Origin: an uncultured Duncaniella sp.
GTDB lineage: Bacteria > Bacteroidota > Bacteroidia > Bacteroidales > Muribaculaceae
DNA: 64,000 bases
Direction of reading: 5' to 3'
Assembly: GCA_910577255.1 (NCBI GenBank)
Contig: CAJTMH010000002.1
Location: 434,001 to 498,000 of the forward strand
Shown: positions 33,033-42,299 of the stretch, one piece after another
Layout: each line of letters opens with the position of its first letter
Position numbering within the stretch: the stretch's first letter is position 1
Notes under the pieces: generated by a model
Database searches by the model: none
Told to the model about the DNA's origin: nothing
What the model saw: the letters and a program-made list of their open reading frames with translations, nothing else
Position numbers and translations under genes: made by a program

Positions 33033-35306
33033 TTAAAGGGATACTCTAAGAGTTATGCCGCCTCTGACAGGCTTGCCTTTCTGGAAGAAGGAATTGCCGA
33101 TTGACTCATAGCGGAATGTGGCAAAATCGGTATCGGTGAGGTTTTTCCCCCATATATCCACAGAGAAATCACCATATTCAAAACGCACCGACGCACCGAG
33201 CTGGCCATAGAACGGCTGCTTGTAAAGATTTTCCTCGTCCCAGTAAATATTGCCCACACCACGGAAGTCGGCATTGAAATTCACGGCATCCAGCCAAGAA
33301 CAGCCGTCAAGAGGCAGACGGTAGCCTGCACTGAGGAAGAGGGTGTTCTGCGGAGCGTAAGGGACACGCTTGCCCGACAAATCCTTGTCGCCATCATTGA
33401 ACTGACGGAAGGTGGCGTGAGTGTAACCGTAGGCCAGATTGAATAGCCATCGGGAAGTTGGGGTGTAACGAAGTGTGAATTCGGCACCATAGCTACGTGT
33501 CTTGCCGGCATTGGCCATCATTCGGCCAGTGGAGTTTCCTTCAGGGAATATGGTCACCTGTTGGTCACGACAATCAATGTAAAACGCCGAGAATGTCGAG
33601 TAGACCCTGTTGTCATCACAGCTGAAATGGCCACCGAGCTCATAGTTCCAACTAACTTCGGGCTTATATGACACATAGTCGGCAGCGGTGTATTCCGGAG
33701 TGCTCTCATCCGCACGGCCCGACGGGCGCATGCTACCCATAGCATTGTTCATCATTTCCGTCATCAACTTCTGTTGAAGGAAATTGCTGAACATCTGGGT
33801 GTTATAACCACCTGCCTTGTAACCCTTGGCCACCGAGAGGAACACGGCAGAGCCTTTGAGGTTGTAGGTGACACTCACCTTCGGCAGGAACTGCTTGAAT
33901 GACTGTTTGAGACGCCCCCCTTCATCGATATCGACGGTTGCGCTAACCGGTATCGGGAAAGGCATCTGAGGCATCGAAACCACACCTGACGCACCGGTGG
34001 CACAACGGTTGTGATAATTCAGCACTGTGTGCTCGTAGTCGAGGCGCATTCCGAGAGCAAAGCTCCAACGGCGCCAATCATAGGTGCTCTGATGGTATAT
34101 CGCAGCACCCTTGACAGGATGGCGGAAATCACTACCGAGCACAAAGTTATCATCATCCCATGTCAGCTGCACGAACGAGGGGATGTTACCGAGAATAAGA
34201 TTTGTGATACCATCTTCCTTAAAGGTGACCGGAGCGATCATGTTATTATATTTATAGAACCCGAACACACCTGCAAGCCAGTGATAGCCGCCCACTGAGC
34301 CACGAAGCACGATGTCCTGGGTGACACTACGCTCGTGCTGACGCTGACCGAGCGTGAAATAGCTCTGAGGCAGAAAATCCTGGTCAAGAATCATATCATC
34401 GTAAAGATACTGGAACCCGGTGATGGAAGCGAGCGTGAAATGCGGAGCCGTCCAGGTCACTGTGACTCCGTCAGTAAATGTGGTGCGTTTATAAGAACAA
34501 GGGTCATTATAATCTATATCGCCGGTCTCCTCGTAGGCATAAGGATAGCCCTTCTGTTTTGAAAAGCTGTAGGAGGCCACATTCTCGATATTCACCACCT
34601 CGCTCACGCGCCAGATGGTCTTCCAACGCATTGATTCGTCACGCTGCCAATCGGCTTTCTTCCCGGTGTATTTATTGGTGAAGAAACCGTTCTGGCCGCT
34701 GTCATATATGCTCAACGACATGCCAAGCCGCTGATTAAATTTATGGTAACCTGCCAGCGACACACGCCATGAGGCCCCTGTGCCACCCTCAAGCATCATC
34801 TTCAATCCCTGGAATTTCAGCGGCGAAAGCGTGTAGATGTTTATCTGTCCAGCTATAGTATTTCGACCATAGAGTGTCGACTGCGGCCCGCGCAACACCT
34901 CTATGCGGTCAATGTCGGCCATGTCGAAATCATAGCCGTTCTTGTTAAGATAAGGCACATTATCCACATTCAGCCCCACTGCAGGCTGGTCGATTCGCGC
35001 ACCGATACCTCTCACATAGATCGAGGATGTCATTTGCGAACCATAGGAGGGCATATAGAAGTTGGGCGCAAGCTCAGACACACCGCGCATATCGTTTATA
35101 TTGAAACGTCGGATTTCCTCATTGCGTATGGTAGTGACAGTGACCGGCTGGCGAAGCAGCGATCTGGACTGTTTGATGGCTGTGACTCTCACCTCTCCCA
35201 GGCTGAGAGTGCTGTCAGGCGCCTCCATAGGAGCCTCTTCCCCCCTGGCAACCATTGCACATGCCACGAGAGGGAATAGCAGTAAACGTAAATTCACAAT
35301 TTCCAT
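33033..35306 (-). CDS. TonB-dependent outer-membrane receptor
   Basis: A 757-residue receptor with a signal peptide (cleavage near residue 22). The plug domain (about 38-150) includes LGEVRVTA, VTVTTIRNEEIRR, SIYVRGIG and IDRIEVLRGPQSTLYGRN, all standard. The barrel ends in a strand finishing GGITLRVSL. It lacks the N-terminal carboxypeptidase-like domain of SusC/RagA receptors and has no adjacent SusD, so it belongs to the siderophore/cobalamin/metal-type receptors. Substrate unknown. A well-formed promoter lies directly upstream (35331-35361). Confidence 0.93.
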   Translation of the reverse strand: MEIVNLRLLLFPLVACAMVARGEEAPMEAPDSTLSLGEVRVTAIKQSRSLLRQPVTVTTIRNEEIRRFNINDMRGVSELAPNFYMPSYGSQMTSSIYVRGIGARIDQPAVGLNVDNVPYLNKNGYDFDMADIDRIEVLRGPQSTLYGRNTIAGQINIYTLSPLKFQGLKMMLEGGTGASWRVSLAGYHKFNQRLGMSLSIYDSGQNGFFTNKYTGKKADWQRDESMRWKTIWRVSEVVNIENVASYSFSKQKGYPYAYEETGDIDYNDPCSYKRTTFTDGVTVTWTAPHFTLASITGFQYLYDDMILDQDFLPQSYFTLGQRQHERSVTQDIVLRGSVGGYHWLAGVFGFYKYNNMIAPVTFKEDGITNLILGNIPSFVQLTWDDDNFVLGSDFRHPVKGAAIYHQSTYDWRRWSFALGMRLDYEHTVLNYHNRCATGASGVVSMPQMPFPIPVSATVDIDEGGRLKQSFKQFLPKVSVTYNLKGSAVFLSVAKGYKAGGYNTQMFSNFLQQKLMTEMMNNAMGSMRPSGRADESTPEYTAADYVSYKPEVSWNYELGGHFSCDDNRVYSTFSAFYIDCRDQQVTIFPEGNSTGRMMANAGKTRSYGAEFTLRYTPTSRWLFNLAYGYTHATFRQFNDGDKDLSGKRVPYAPQNTLFLSAGYRLPLDGCSWLDAVNFNADFRGVGNIYWDEENLYKQPFYGQLGASVRFEYGDFSVDIWGKNLTDTDFATFRYESIGNSFFQKGKPVRGGITLRVSL

Positions 35307-35330
35307 ATGTGTTATCTATCAAATTTTCCG

Positions 35331-35361
35331 CAAAGTTACATCAATCCGCCCTATTATCCAA
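35331..35361 (-). promoter_or_regulatory. Promoter of the TonB-dependent receptor gene
   Basis: On the minus strand TAACTTTG (35331-35338) matches TAnnTTTG and sits in GTAACTTTGC, with TTG at 35359-35361, 20 bp spacing. The predicted start of transcription is about 20 bp ahead of the ATG, so the leader is very short. Confidence 0.75.
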
Positions 35362-35896
35362 GCAGAAACTCTATCTCCTCCAGTATAGCGTGGCAGAGCG
35401 ATCGTGTAAGGGGGTCAGAGGCGGCATATTCGGCCTCGGCAAACGGCTTTATTTCAGACGGATAACGCGAGACGACGTTAAATAGGAGGCGGAAAGCTGC
35501 ATAGCGTTGAAGTGCCACAGGAGAGTCGATATGACACATAGCCACATCCCATGCAAACGGCAGATGCCTCAAAAGGCGATGACACAGGATGTCGGCCACC
35601 TCAGTGGTCGGCACTTCGCCAAGCCACTCCGAAGCCATTTCACACGTCATAGCCTCCCGCGGATACACCATAGGCGCGAGGAGCATGCTCTCACGTGTGC
35701 GCTTGTCAGCCCAAAGCTCTGACGCGAGCCCGGCAGATGGCGTGAGCCCCTCGGCTATCTCCATTATCTGCGGCAGATTGAGTCCGAAAACCATCTTATA
35801 GCCGAGTCCTCCCTTGCGGATGGTGTCGGCCACAATGCCGTTGCGCAACGCGAAAAAACGGCGTTTTATCTCCTGCATCTGATTGAATTGAGCCAT
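35354..35896 (-). CDS. AlkD-like DNA alkylation repair protein, short
   Basis: A 180-residue, all-helical HEAT-like protein. MQEIKRRFFALRNG at the start, LGYKMVFGLNLPQIMEIA and LLAPMVYP resemble the short DNA-alkylation-repair relatives widespread in Bacteroidetes. It is shorter than AlkD (about 220-240 residues), and I could not place the AlkD catalytic Trp/Asp/Arg triad with certainty; a glycosylase activity is therefore only a family-based guess. It stops 48 bp ahead of the receptor gene, and the receptor promoter overlaps its 3' end. Confidence 0.6.
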   Translation of the reverse strand: MAQFNQMQEIKRRFFALRNGIVADTIRKGGLGYKMVFGLNLPQIMEIAEGLTPSAGLASELWADKRTRESMLLAPMVYPREAMTCEMASEWLGEVPTTEVADILCHRLLRHLPFAWDVAMCHIDSPVALQRYAAFRLLFNVVSRYPSEIKPFAEAEYAASDPLTRSLCHAILEEIEFLLG

Positions 35897-35915
35897 TGTA
35901 CCTACTTTTTATCGA

Positions 35916-35923
35916 CAAATTTA
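35916..35923 (-). promoter_or_regulatory. Candidate -7 box of the AlkD-like gene
   Basis: Minus-strand TAAATTTG matches TAnnTTTG, 20 bp ahead of the ATG. No TTG at the usual spacing. Confidence 0.45.
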
Positions 35924-36009
35924 CGATTTTTTAATCATTTTTCATCATTCGCTTGTTAAAATGATGAGGGACATCTCTTCATTACTCACATTCAACTATT
36001 TCGATTGAC

Positions 36010-38310
36010 ATGAAACGACTCATCACCGCAGTGATAATGCTCACTGCCATCCTCCTGTCGACTCTCGGGGCCGACCGCCAGAAAGTAGGGCTCGTGCTCA
36101 GTGGCGGCGGCGCCAAGGGAATCGCCCACATCGGTGTTATACAGGCACTGGAGGAGAACGGCATCCCCATCGATTACATCACCGGCACGTCAATGGGCGC
36201 GATAGTGGGAAGCCTATATGCCGCAGGTTACTCACCCGATGAGATGCTCGAACTGCTCGGGTCAAAGGGGTTCGCATATTGGTCGACTGGCAAAATCGAC
36301 CCTGACTACACGTACTTCTTCATGAAGAACGCCGAGACCCCATCGTTCGTCACCATCAATCTCGGCAAGGACTCCACCCAGATCACATCGGTGCTCCCTA
36401 TGAGCCTTGTCAACCCACTGCCGATGAATTATGCCTTCATCGAGCTATACTCCCCCTACTCCATCCAGTGCGGGCAGGATTTCGACAAGCTCTTCGTGCC
36501 GTTCAGATGCGTCACATCCGATGTCTATGCCAAACACAAAGTGGTGATGCGCGACGGGCCGTTGGGCGACGCCGTGAGGATGTCGATGTCATTTCCTATG
36601 ATTTTCGAGCCTATTGAGCTTGACGGCGTGCCAATGTATGATGGCGGCATATATGACAATTATCCTGTGGATGTGATGATGGATGATTTTGCCCCTGATG
36701 CCCTCATCGGTGTCAACGTCGGCTCAAAAGACGCACCTCCCTCCTCACGCAATATGCTCGACCAACTTGAAGAGATGATCATGCAGCCGAATGATTACCC
36801 CTTCCCCTACGACAAGGGTGTCAACATACGCATCGATCTTGATGAATTCGGGCTTCTCGACTTTCCCAAGTACCGCGAAATCTACGCAATAGGCTACCGC
36901 AGGGGCTTGGAGATGATCGACTCCGTGAAGATGAAAGTCCATGCCAGAACTGCACCAGCCGAAGTGGCGGCCCGACGCGACGGATTCAAGGCACTGACCC
37001 CCACTGTGGCGATCGACTCAATACATGTCAGCGGCGGAACCCCGACGGAGAACGCCTACCTCACATCGCTCTTCAAACGCAACAACAGGAATGCACCTCT
37101 ATCGCTCGTCGAGGCTCGCGATGCTTACTACAGGGCTGTCAGCACCAACAAGCTGCAGAATTTCGTCCCCACTCCGGTCTACCACTCCACCGATTCCACT
37201 TTCGGTCTTGATTTCAAAGCTGTGGTCAAGGATAACTTCAACGTGGGCGTGGGGGGTTACATCTCCTCCTCCACCAACAGTATGCTCTTCCTCAACGCCG
37301 GGTACAACAATCTCAACTTCAAGTCAATCAACGTCAAGCTCAACGGCTGGCTGGGCCAGAGTTACCTGGCAGCCGAAGGGGATTTCAGACTCCTGCTGCC
37401 CACGCGCCGACCATCGGCCCTGGTGATGCGTGTGGTGACATCGAGGCAGACCTACCACGAGACAGAGAAACTTTTCTACGAGGTGCACGCACCCGACTTC
37501 ATAAAACGGTCAGAAACGTTCATCAGGGGCTTCTATTCGGCCGCTCCATCCCTGCGCACCAAAATAGATTTCGGTGCAGGATTCGGACATCTCACTGACC
37601 GTTACCATGCCAACATAAGATCGTCGCACGACGTGGACGGCTACGACAAGGGCATTTTTAACCTCGGGGAGATTCTGGCGCGTTGGGAATACAACACTCT
37701 CGACAACCCCTACTCACCCACTTCGGGCGCACAGTTCTATGCCAACGGTCTCGCCGTGACAGGCCGTTACAACTATTATCCCGGCCGCGAAGGTGGCTCG
37801 GAAGAGCACATTACCACGTCCTGGCTACAGGCCGACATCTCTGCCACCAACTATTGGAGCATCGGAAAGCATTTTGCTCTCGGTGGTAATGCCAGGGCGT
37901 TGCTGTCGACCCGAAAGCTACTCCCGACCTACGATGCCTCGATCGTGGCCGCCACCGCATTCCATCCCACTCCGTCGAGCTACAATTACTTCAACGCTTC
38001 ACTCCGAGCCAATTCGTTCCTCACACTGGGTGTGACACCGATATGGAAGATTTCAGGCACATTCCAGCTCCGCGGGACATTCCACGGATTCCTGCCTATA
38101 CGTAAAATAAAATATGACGCGTCGACCGACAAGCCCTACTACGGACGCTGGCTGAGCGACCCTGAATTCTTCGGTGAGCTACAGGCCCTCCTTACGCTGC
38201 CGTTCGGCACCGTGAGTGCCTACGGCAATTACACCACAAACCCATCCGGCAACTGGAACTTCGGTATCTCGATAGGAGCCTTCATCCTTGCACCAAAGTT
38301 CATACACTGA
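36010..38310 (+). CDS. Patatin-like phospholipase with POTRA and beta-barrel domains
   Basis: A 766-residue protein with signal peptide (residues 1-21). Residues 25-300 are a patatin domain with the oxyanion loop GGGAKG (32-37), nucleophile Ser61 in GTSMG and catalytic Asp211 in DGG. Residues of about 335-405 (starting IDSIHVSGG) look like one POTRA repeat, and the remainder forms a 16-strand-like Omp85-type barrel ending in FILAPKFIH. This is the PlpD (type Vd autotransporter) architecture seen in Bacteroidetes, where the lipase is carried to or across the outer membrane by its own barrel. It is transcribed alone and ends at a bidirectional terminator. Confidence 0.92.
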   Translation: MKRLITAVIMLTAILLSTLGADRQKVGLVLSGGGAKGIAHIGVIQALEENGIPIDYITGTSMGAIVGSLYAAGYSPDEMLELLGSKGFAYWSTGKIDPDYTYFFMKNAETPSFVTINLGKDSTQITSVLPMSLVNPLPMNYAFIELYSPYSIQCGQDFDKLFVPFRCVTSDVYAKHKVVMRDGPLGDAVRMSMSFPMIFEPIELDGVPMYDGGIYDNYPVDVMMDDFAPDALIGVNVGSKDAPPSSRNMLDQLEEMIMQPNDYPFPYDKGVNIRIDLDEFGLLDFPKYREIYAIGYRRGLEMIDSVKMKVHARTAPAEVAARRDGFKALTPTVAIDSIHVSGGTPTENAYLTSLFKRNNRNAPLSLVEARDAYYRAVSTNKLQNFVPTPVYHSTDSTFGLDFKAVVKDNFNVGVGGYISSSTNSMLFLNAGYNNLNFKSINVKLNGWLGQSYLAAEGDFRLLLPTRRPSALVMRVVTSRQTYHETEKLFYEVHAPDFIKRSETFIRGFYSAAPSLRTKIDFGAGFGHLTDRYHANIRSSHDVDGYDKGIFNLGEILARWEYNTLDNPYSPTSGAQFYANGLAVTGRYNYYPGREGGSEEHITTSWLQADISATNYWSIGKHFALGGNARALLSTRKLLPTYDASIVAATAFHPTPSSYNYFNASLRANSFLTLGVTPIWKISGTFQLRGTFHGFLPIRKIKYDASTDKPYYGRWLSDPEFFGELQALLTLPFGTVSAYGNYTTNPSGNWNFGISIGAFILAPKFIH

Positions 38311-38342
38311 CGCTCCCGCTACTCAGTAATGGCAAAAAACAC

Positions 38343-38383
38343 CGACGCCATGCAGTCCACTAAAAGTGGTCAGCATGGCGTCG
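38343..38383. terminator. Bidirectional terminator between the patatin gene and glmS
   Basis: An 11-bp stem (CGACGCCATGC at 38343-38353, GCATGGCGTCG at 38373-38383) whose loop contains a second small stem (CCAC/GTGG). It is flanked by an A-run on the left and TTATTAT on the right, so it can serve both converging genes. Confidence 0.8.
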
Positions 38384-38419
38384 TTATTATAAACTCCCCA
38401 AGATGGGGATATGGTGAAT

Positions 38420-40267
38420 TTATTCCACAGTCACCGATTTAGCAAGGTTGCGGGGCTGATCCACATCCTTACCCTTGTTTACTGCAATATAGTAGGCAAG
38501 GAGCTGGAGGGGGATAGAAGCCACAAGAGGAGTGAGGCATTCAGGCACCTCGGGTATCTCGATGCAGAAGTCAGCTATCTCGCTCATGGCCTTGTTGCCC
38601 TTTGAGATAATAGCCACGACAGCACCGCCACGCGACTTCACCTGCTGCACATTGGAGATAATCTTGTCATAGAGCGAATCGCTCGGAGCAATGATCACAC
38701 TCGGCATCTCATGGTCAATGAGCGCGATGGGGCCATGTTTCATCTCGGCAGCCGGATAACCCTCGGCATGGATATAGGAAATCTCCTTGAGCTTGAGGGC
38801 GCCTTCGAGCGCGGTGGGATAATTGTAGCCGCGACCGAGATAGAGGAAATTATGGGCATACGTGAAGATACGTGAGAGCTTCTGCACCTCGGCGTCCACC
38901 TTAAGGGCTTTCTCGATAGTGGCAGGCATCTTCTCGAGAGCCGAAGCCACCTCATGGAGGGTCTTCTGGTCGATAGCCCCGCGGAGATGTCCCACAGAAA
39001 GAGCCAGAAGGGTCAAAACTGTCACCTGACCGGTAAATGCCTTGGTTGAAGCCACACCGATTTCCGGACCTACATGAATGTAAGTACCTGAGTCGGTGTT
39101 ACGTGGTATGGATGCACCAACTACGTTACAGATACCATATACAAAAGCACCCTTCTCACGTGCGAGCTGGATTGCCGCCAATGTATCGGCAGTCTCGCCC
39201 GACTGGGAGATTGAAATCACGATGTCCTTCTCGTTGAGCACAGGGTTGCCATAACGGAACTCTGAGGCATATTCCACCTCTACCGGCATCTTGCAGAAGT
39301 CCTGGATAAGGCGTTTGCCGATGAGGGCAGCATGCCAGGAAGTACCGCAAGCCACGAGAGTGATGCGCTCCGCGTTAAGGAACTTATCCTTGTTGAGCTC
39401 AACGCCCGAAAGCACTACGCGGTTAGCCTTGTCGACAATACGTCCACGCAGACAGTCGCGAAGAGTTGAGGGCTGCTCGAATATCTCCTTAAGCATGAAA
39501 GTGTCGTAACCACCCTTCTCGAGCTGCGCCAATGAGAGGCGGAGCTTCTGGATGTTGATGGTGGAGGGCTTATTGTCAGTCAGCGAGAGAATCTGCACCG
39601 GTTCATTGCGACGCAGAAGAGCTATCTCATTGTCTTTAAGATAAATCACCTTGTCGGTATAGCCCACTATAGGTGTCGCGTCGGAGGCGATGAAAGTTTC
39701 GCCGTCACCTACGCCGATAACCAGCGGTGAACTCTTGCGCGCCACAATGAGATTGTCGGGATCATTCTGCTCCACCACAGCGATGGCATAAGCGCCTTCA
39801 ACCTGGAGCAGGGCTTCGCGCACCGCGTCAAGCAGCGAGCATGACGAGGTGAGCTTGATATATTCTATGAGCTGCACCAGCACCTCGGTGTCGGTCTCGC
39901 TCTTAAATTCATAACCATGTTCGATCAGCACTTTCTTAAGCACTGCATAGTTCTCTATCGTGCCATTGTGCACGAGAGCTATCATGCCGCTCTGCGACAC
40001 ATGGGGATGAGCATTGAGGTCGCTCGGCTCACCATGGGTGGCCCAACGTGTATGGGCAATGCCTAATGATCCGTCAAGCGGACCGGCAGCTGCAACCTGT
40101 TCAAGATTTGCAACTTTTCCCATAGACTTGTGTACTGTAAGATGTCCTGCATCGTCAACTAATGCAACTCCGGCACTATCATAACCACGGTATTCAAGGC
40201 GTTTAAGACCCTGAATCAGAATGTCGTAAGCTCTTTGTGAACCTATGTAGCCAACTATTCCGCACAT
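38420..40267 (-). CDS. glmS: Glutamine--fructose-6-phosphate aminotransferase (isomerizing)
   Basis: A 615-residue enzyme making glucosamine-6-phosphate for peptidoglycan and lipopolysaccharide. Cys2 is the N-terminal nucleophile (MCGIVGYIG), HTRWATHG is the glutaminase loop, and the isomerase half has two SIS domains (ACGTSWHA; SISQSGETADT) and ends LAKSVTVE with the conserved lysine. Length is standard. Confidence 0.98.
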   Translation of the reverse strand: MCGIVGYIGSQRAYDILIQGLKRLEYRGYDSAGVALVDDAGHLTVHKSMGKVANLEQVAAAGPLDGSLGIAHTRWATHGEPSDLNAHPHVSQSGMIALVHNGTIENYAVLKKVLIEHGYEFKSETDTEVLVQLIEYIKLTSSCSLLDAVREALLQVEGAYAIAVVEQNDPDNLIVARKSSPLVIGVGDGETFIASDATPIVGYTDKVIYLKDNEIALLRRNEPVQILSLTDNKPSTINIQKLRLSLAQLEKGGYDTFMLKEIFEQPSTLRDCLRGRIVDKANRVVLSGVELNKDKFLNAERITLVACGTSWHAALIGKRLIQDFCKMPVEVEYASEFRYGNPVLNEKDIVISISQSGETADTLAAIQLAREKGAFVYGICNVVGASIPRNTDSGTYIHVGPEIGVASTKAFTGQVTVLTLLALSVGHLRGAIDQKTLHEVASALEKMPATIEKALKVDAEVQKLSRIFTYAHNFLYLGRGYNYPTALEGALKLKEISYIHAEGYPAAEMKHGPIALIDHEMPSVIIAPSDSLYDKIISNVQQVKSRGGAVVAIISKGNKAMSEIADFCIEIPEVPECLTPLVASIPLQLLAYYIAVNKGKDVDQPRNLAKSVTVE

Positions 40268-40378
40268 AATGACTAACTGTTGTGTTTTTTAAGTGATTTT
40301 AATCGGGCGCGGCGTCCCGCGACCTTTTTAACAATAAGTATATATAGGATAAATGAGTAGTCTTACCCAATTAGAATG

Positions 40379-40386
40379 CAAAGTTA
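40379..40386 (-). promoter_or_regulatory. Candidate -7 box of glmS
   Basis: Minus-strand TAACTTTG within GTAACTTTGC, identical to the elements ahead of ruvX, rplS and the TonB-dependent receptor. The nearest TTG (40411-40413) is 24 bp away, longer than usual. Confidence 0.6.
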
Positions 40387-40466
40387 CTAACTATTGGTCA
40401 GTTTGCCTAACAAAAATAGTTAAAATTAATCAAGCCCACGACTACCCGCAACTACACCATAACGCG

Positions 40467-40510
40467 TCCACTCCGGACGACCAGCCTTTCAGCGTGTCAT
40501 CCGGAGTGGA
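40467..40510 (-). terminator. Inverted repeat behind ettA
   Basis: An 11-bp perfect stem (TCCACTCCGGA at 40467-40477, TCCGGAGTGGA at 40500-40510) with a 22-nt loop, 66 bp beyond the ettA stop. There is no U-tract, so termination is only one possibility; it could be an mRNA end stabiliser or a protein-binding palindrome. Confidence 0.5.
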
Positions 40511-40575
40511 TGTTATAGATATTCATGATTTCCTGCTTCCAGGAGGGAATCGCACCCAAAACAGGAGATGGCTGC

Positions 40576-42261
40576 TTATTCCATCAGTTTGCGGTAACGG
40601 CGGCGAGTGGGTTCCTTGCCATCGTTATGGGCCTTCTTATACTCCTCGTAGTCAGAATATGACCCTTCATAGAACACCACCTGACCGTCACCCTCGAACG
40701 AAAGTATGTGGGTGCAGATGCGGTCGAGGAACCAACGGTCGTGGCTTACCACCACAGCACATCCGGCGAAGTCGTCCAGACCCTCTTCGAGCGCACGGAG
40801 AGTGTTCACGTCGATATCATTGGTAGGTTCGTCAAGCAGGAGCACATTGCCCTCTTCCTTGAGCGCCATGGCCAGATGCAGACGATTGCGTTCACCACCC
40901 GAAAGCACACCTATCTTTTTCTCCTGGTCTGCTCCGGTGAAATTGAACCGGGAGAGGTAGGCTCGGGCATTAACGTCGCGGCCACCCATGCGGAATGTCT
41001 CCACGCCCTGTGATATCACCTCGTAGACACTCTTCTCCGGCACAAGGTCATGGTGAGTCTGGTCCACATAAGCTATCTTGACAGTCTCGCCGACATCAAA
41101 CGAACCGGCGTCCGGGGTCTCCTGACCCATGATGAGACGGAAGAGGGTGGTTTTGCCGGCACCGTTAGGACCGATGACACCTACTATACCGCCCTGCGGA
41201 AGCGAGAACGAGAGATCCTTGAAAAGCTGCTTCTTGCCGAACGCCTTTGAGAAACCCTGCACATCAATCACCTTTGACCCGAGACGCGGACCGTTGGGAA
41301 TGAAGATCTCGAGGCGTTCCTCCTTCTCCTTCTGGTCCTCGTTAAGGAGGCGGTCATAGGATGACAGACGAGCCTTGCCTTTAGCCTGGCGAGCCTTGGG
41401 AGCCATGCGCACCCATTCGAGCTCACGTTCGAGGGTCTTGCGGCGCTTGCTGGCCTGCTTCTCCTCCTGAGCCATACGCTTGGTCTTCTGATCGAGCCAT
41501 GACGAATAGTTACCCTTCCAGGGTATACCCTCGCCTCGGTCAAGCTCAAGAATCCAACCGGCCACGTGGTCAAGGAAGTAGCGGTCGTGGGTGATGGCGA
41601 TCACAGTGCCGGGATACTGCTGCAGGTGCTGTTCGAGCCAGTCGATCGACTCAGCGTCGAGGTGGTTGGTAGGCTCGTCGAGCAGCAGGATGTCAGGCTG
41701 CTGCAGCAACAGACGGCAGAGAGCCACGCGGCGGCGTTCACCACCCGAGAGAGTGGCCACATTCTGGTCGTCGGGCGGACACTGCAGCGCGTCCATCGCA
41801 CGTTCGAGCTTCGAGTCGATGTTCCATGCGTCGGCAGCGTCAAGCTTGTCCTGCAGCTCGGCCTGGCGGGCGAGAAGCGCGTCCATCTTGTCGGGATCGT
41901 CGAGCACTTCGGGATCGCCGAACGACTCGTTCACCTTGTCAAACTCGGCAAGGAGGTCCATGATGGGCTGCACACCCTCACGCACCACCTCTATCACGGT
42001 TTTCTCGGGGTCAAGCTGCGGATCCTGTTCCAGGTAGCCTACAGTGTAACCGGGCGAGAACACCACTTCGCCCTGATAGCTTTTGTCGAGCCCGGCAATG
42101 ATCTTCAGAAGCGATGACTTACCCGAGCCGTTGAGACCGATGATGCCGATCTTGGCTCCGTAGAAGAACGAGAGGTATATGTTTTTAAGAACTTGTTTCT
42201 GAGGGGGATATGTCTTTGAGACACCCACCATCGAGAATATAACTTTTTTATCGTCAGCCAT
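40576..42261 (-). CDS. ettA: Energy-dependent translational throttle protein EttA (ABC-F)
   Basis: A 561-residue cytosolic ABC-F protein with two nucleotide-binding domains and no membrane segment. Walker A motifs GLNGSGKS (about 42-49) and GPNGAGKT (about 348-355), signature LSGGERRRVAL and LSGGERNRLHL, and Walker B LLLDEPTNHLD and LLLDEPTNDID are intact. The inter-domain linker has RMAQEEKQASKRRKTLERELEWVRM, matching the EttA P-site motif region. It binds the ribosomal E site and gates elongation according to ATP/ADP. It follows def by 38 bp. Confidence 0.94.
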   Translation of the reverse strand: MADDKKVIFSMVGVSKTYPPQKQVLKNIYLSFFYGAKIGIIGLNGSGKSSLLKIIAGLDKSYQGEVVFSPGYTVGYLEQDPQLDPEKTVIEVVREGVQPIMDLLAEFDKVNESFGDPEVLDDPDKMDALLARQAELQDKLDAADAWNIDSKLERAMDALQCPPDDQNVATLSGGERRRVALCRLLLQQPDILLLDEPTNHLDAESIDWLEQHLQQYPGTVIAITHDRYFLDHVAGWILELDRGEGIPWKGNYSSWLDQKTKRMAQEEKQASKRRKTLERELEWVRMAPKARQAKGKARLSSYDRLLNEDQKEKEERLEIFIPNGPRLGSKVIDVQGFSKAFGKKQLFKDLSFSLPQGGIVGVIGPNGAGKTTLFRLIMGQETPDAGSFDVGETVKIAYVDQTHHDLVPEKSVYEVISQGVETFRMGGRDVNARAYLSRFNFTGADQEKKIGVLSGGERNRLHLAMALKEEGNVLLLDEPTNDIDVNTLRALEEGLDDFAGCAVVVSHDRWFLDRICTHILSFEGDGQVVFYEGSYSDYEEYKKAHNDGKEPTRRRYRKLME

Positions 42262-42299
42262 AAGAGTGGTTTACGGTTGTGTGGGGTTGATATTTGCGG

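Larger units (their letters stand above)
40268..40575. other. Intergenic region between glmS and ettA
   Basis: No convincing gene. It contains the glmS -7 box (40379-40386), a leader of about 105 nt for glmS with a small G+C stem (CGGG 40304-40307, CCCG 40316-40319), and the inverted repeat 40467-40510 behind ettA. I see no glmS ribozyme core. A plus-strand open frame over part of it is antisense to ettA and lacks support. Confidence 0.6.

Noticed and set aside
40268..40378. Possible glmS ribozyme or riboswitch in the glmS leader
   Set aside because: Only a 4-bp G+C stem is seen; the conserved core of the glmS ribozyme is not recognisable and the leader is too short for it.
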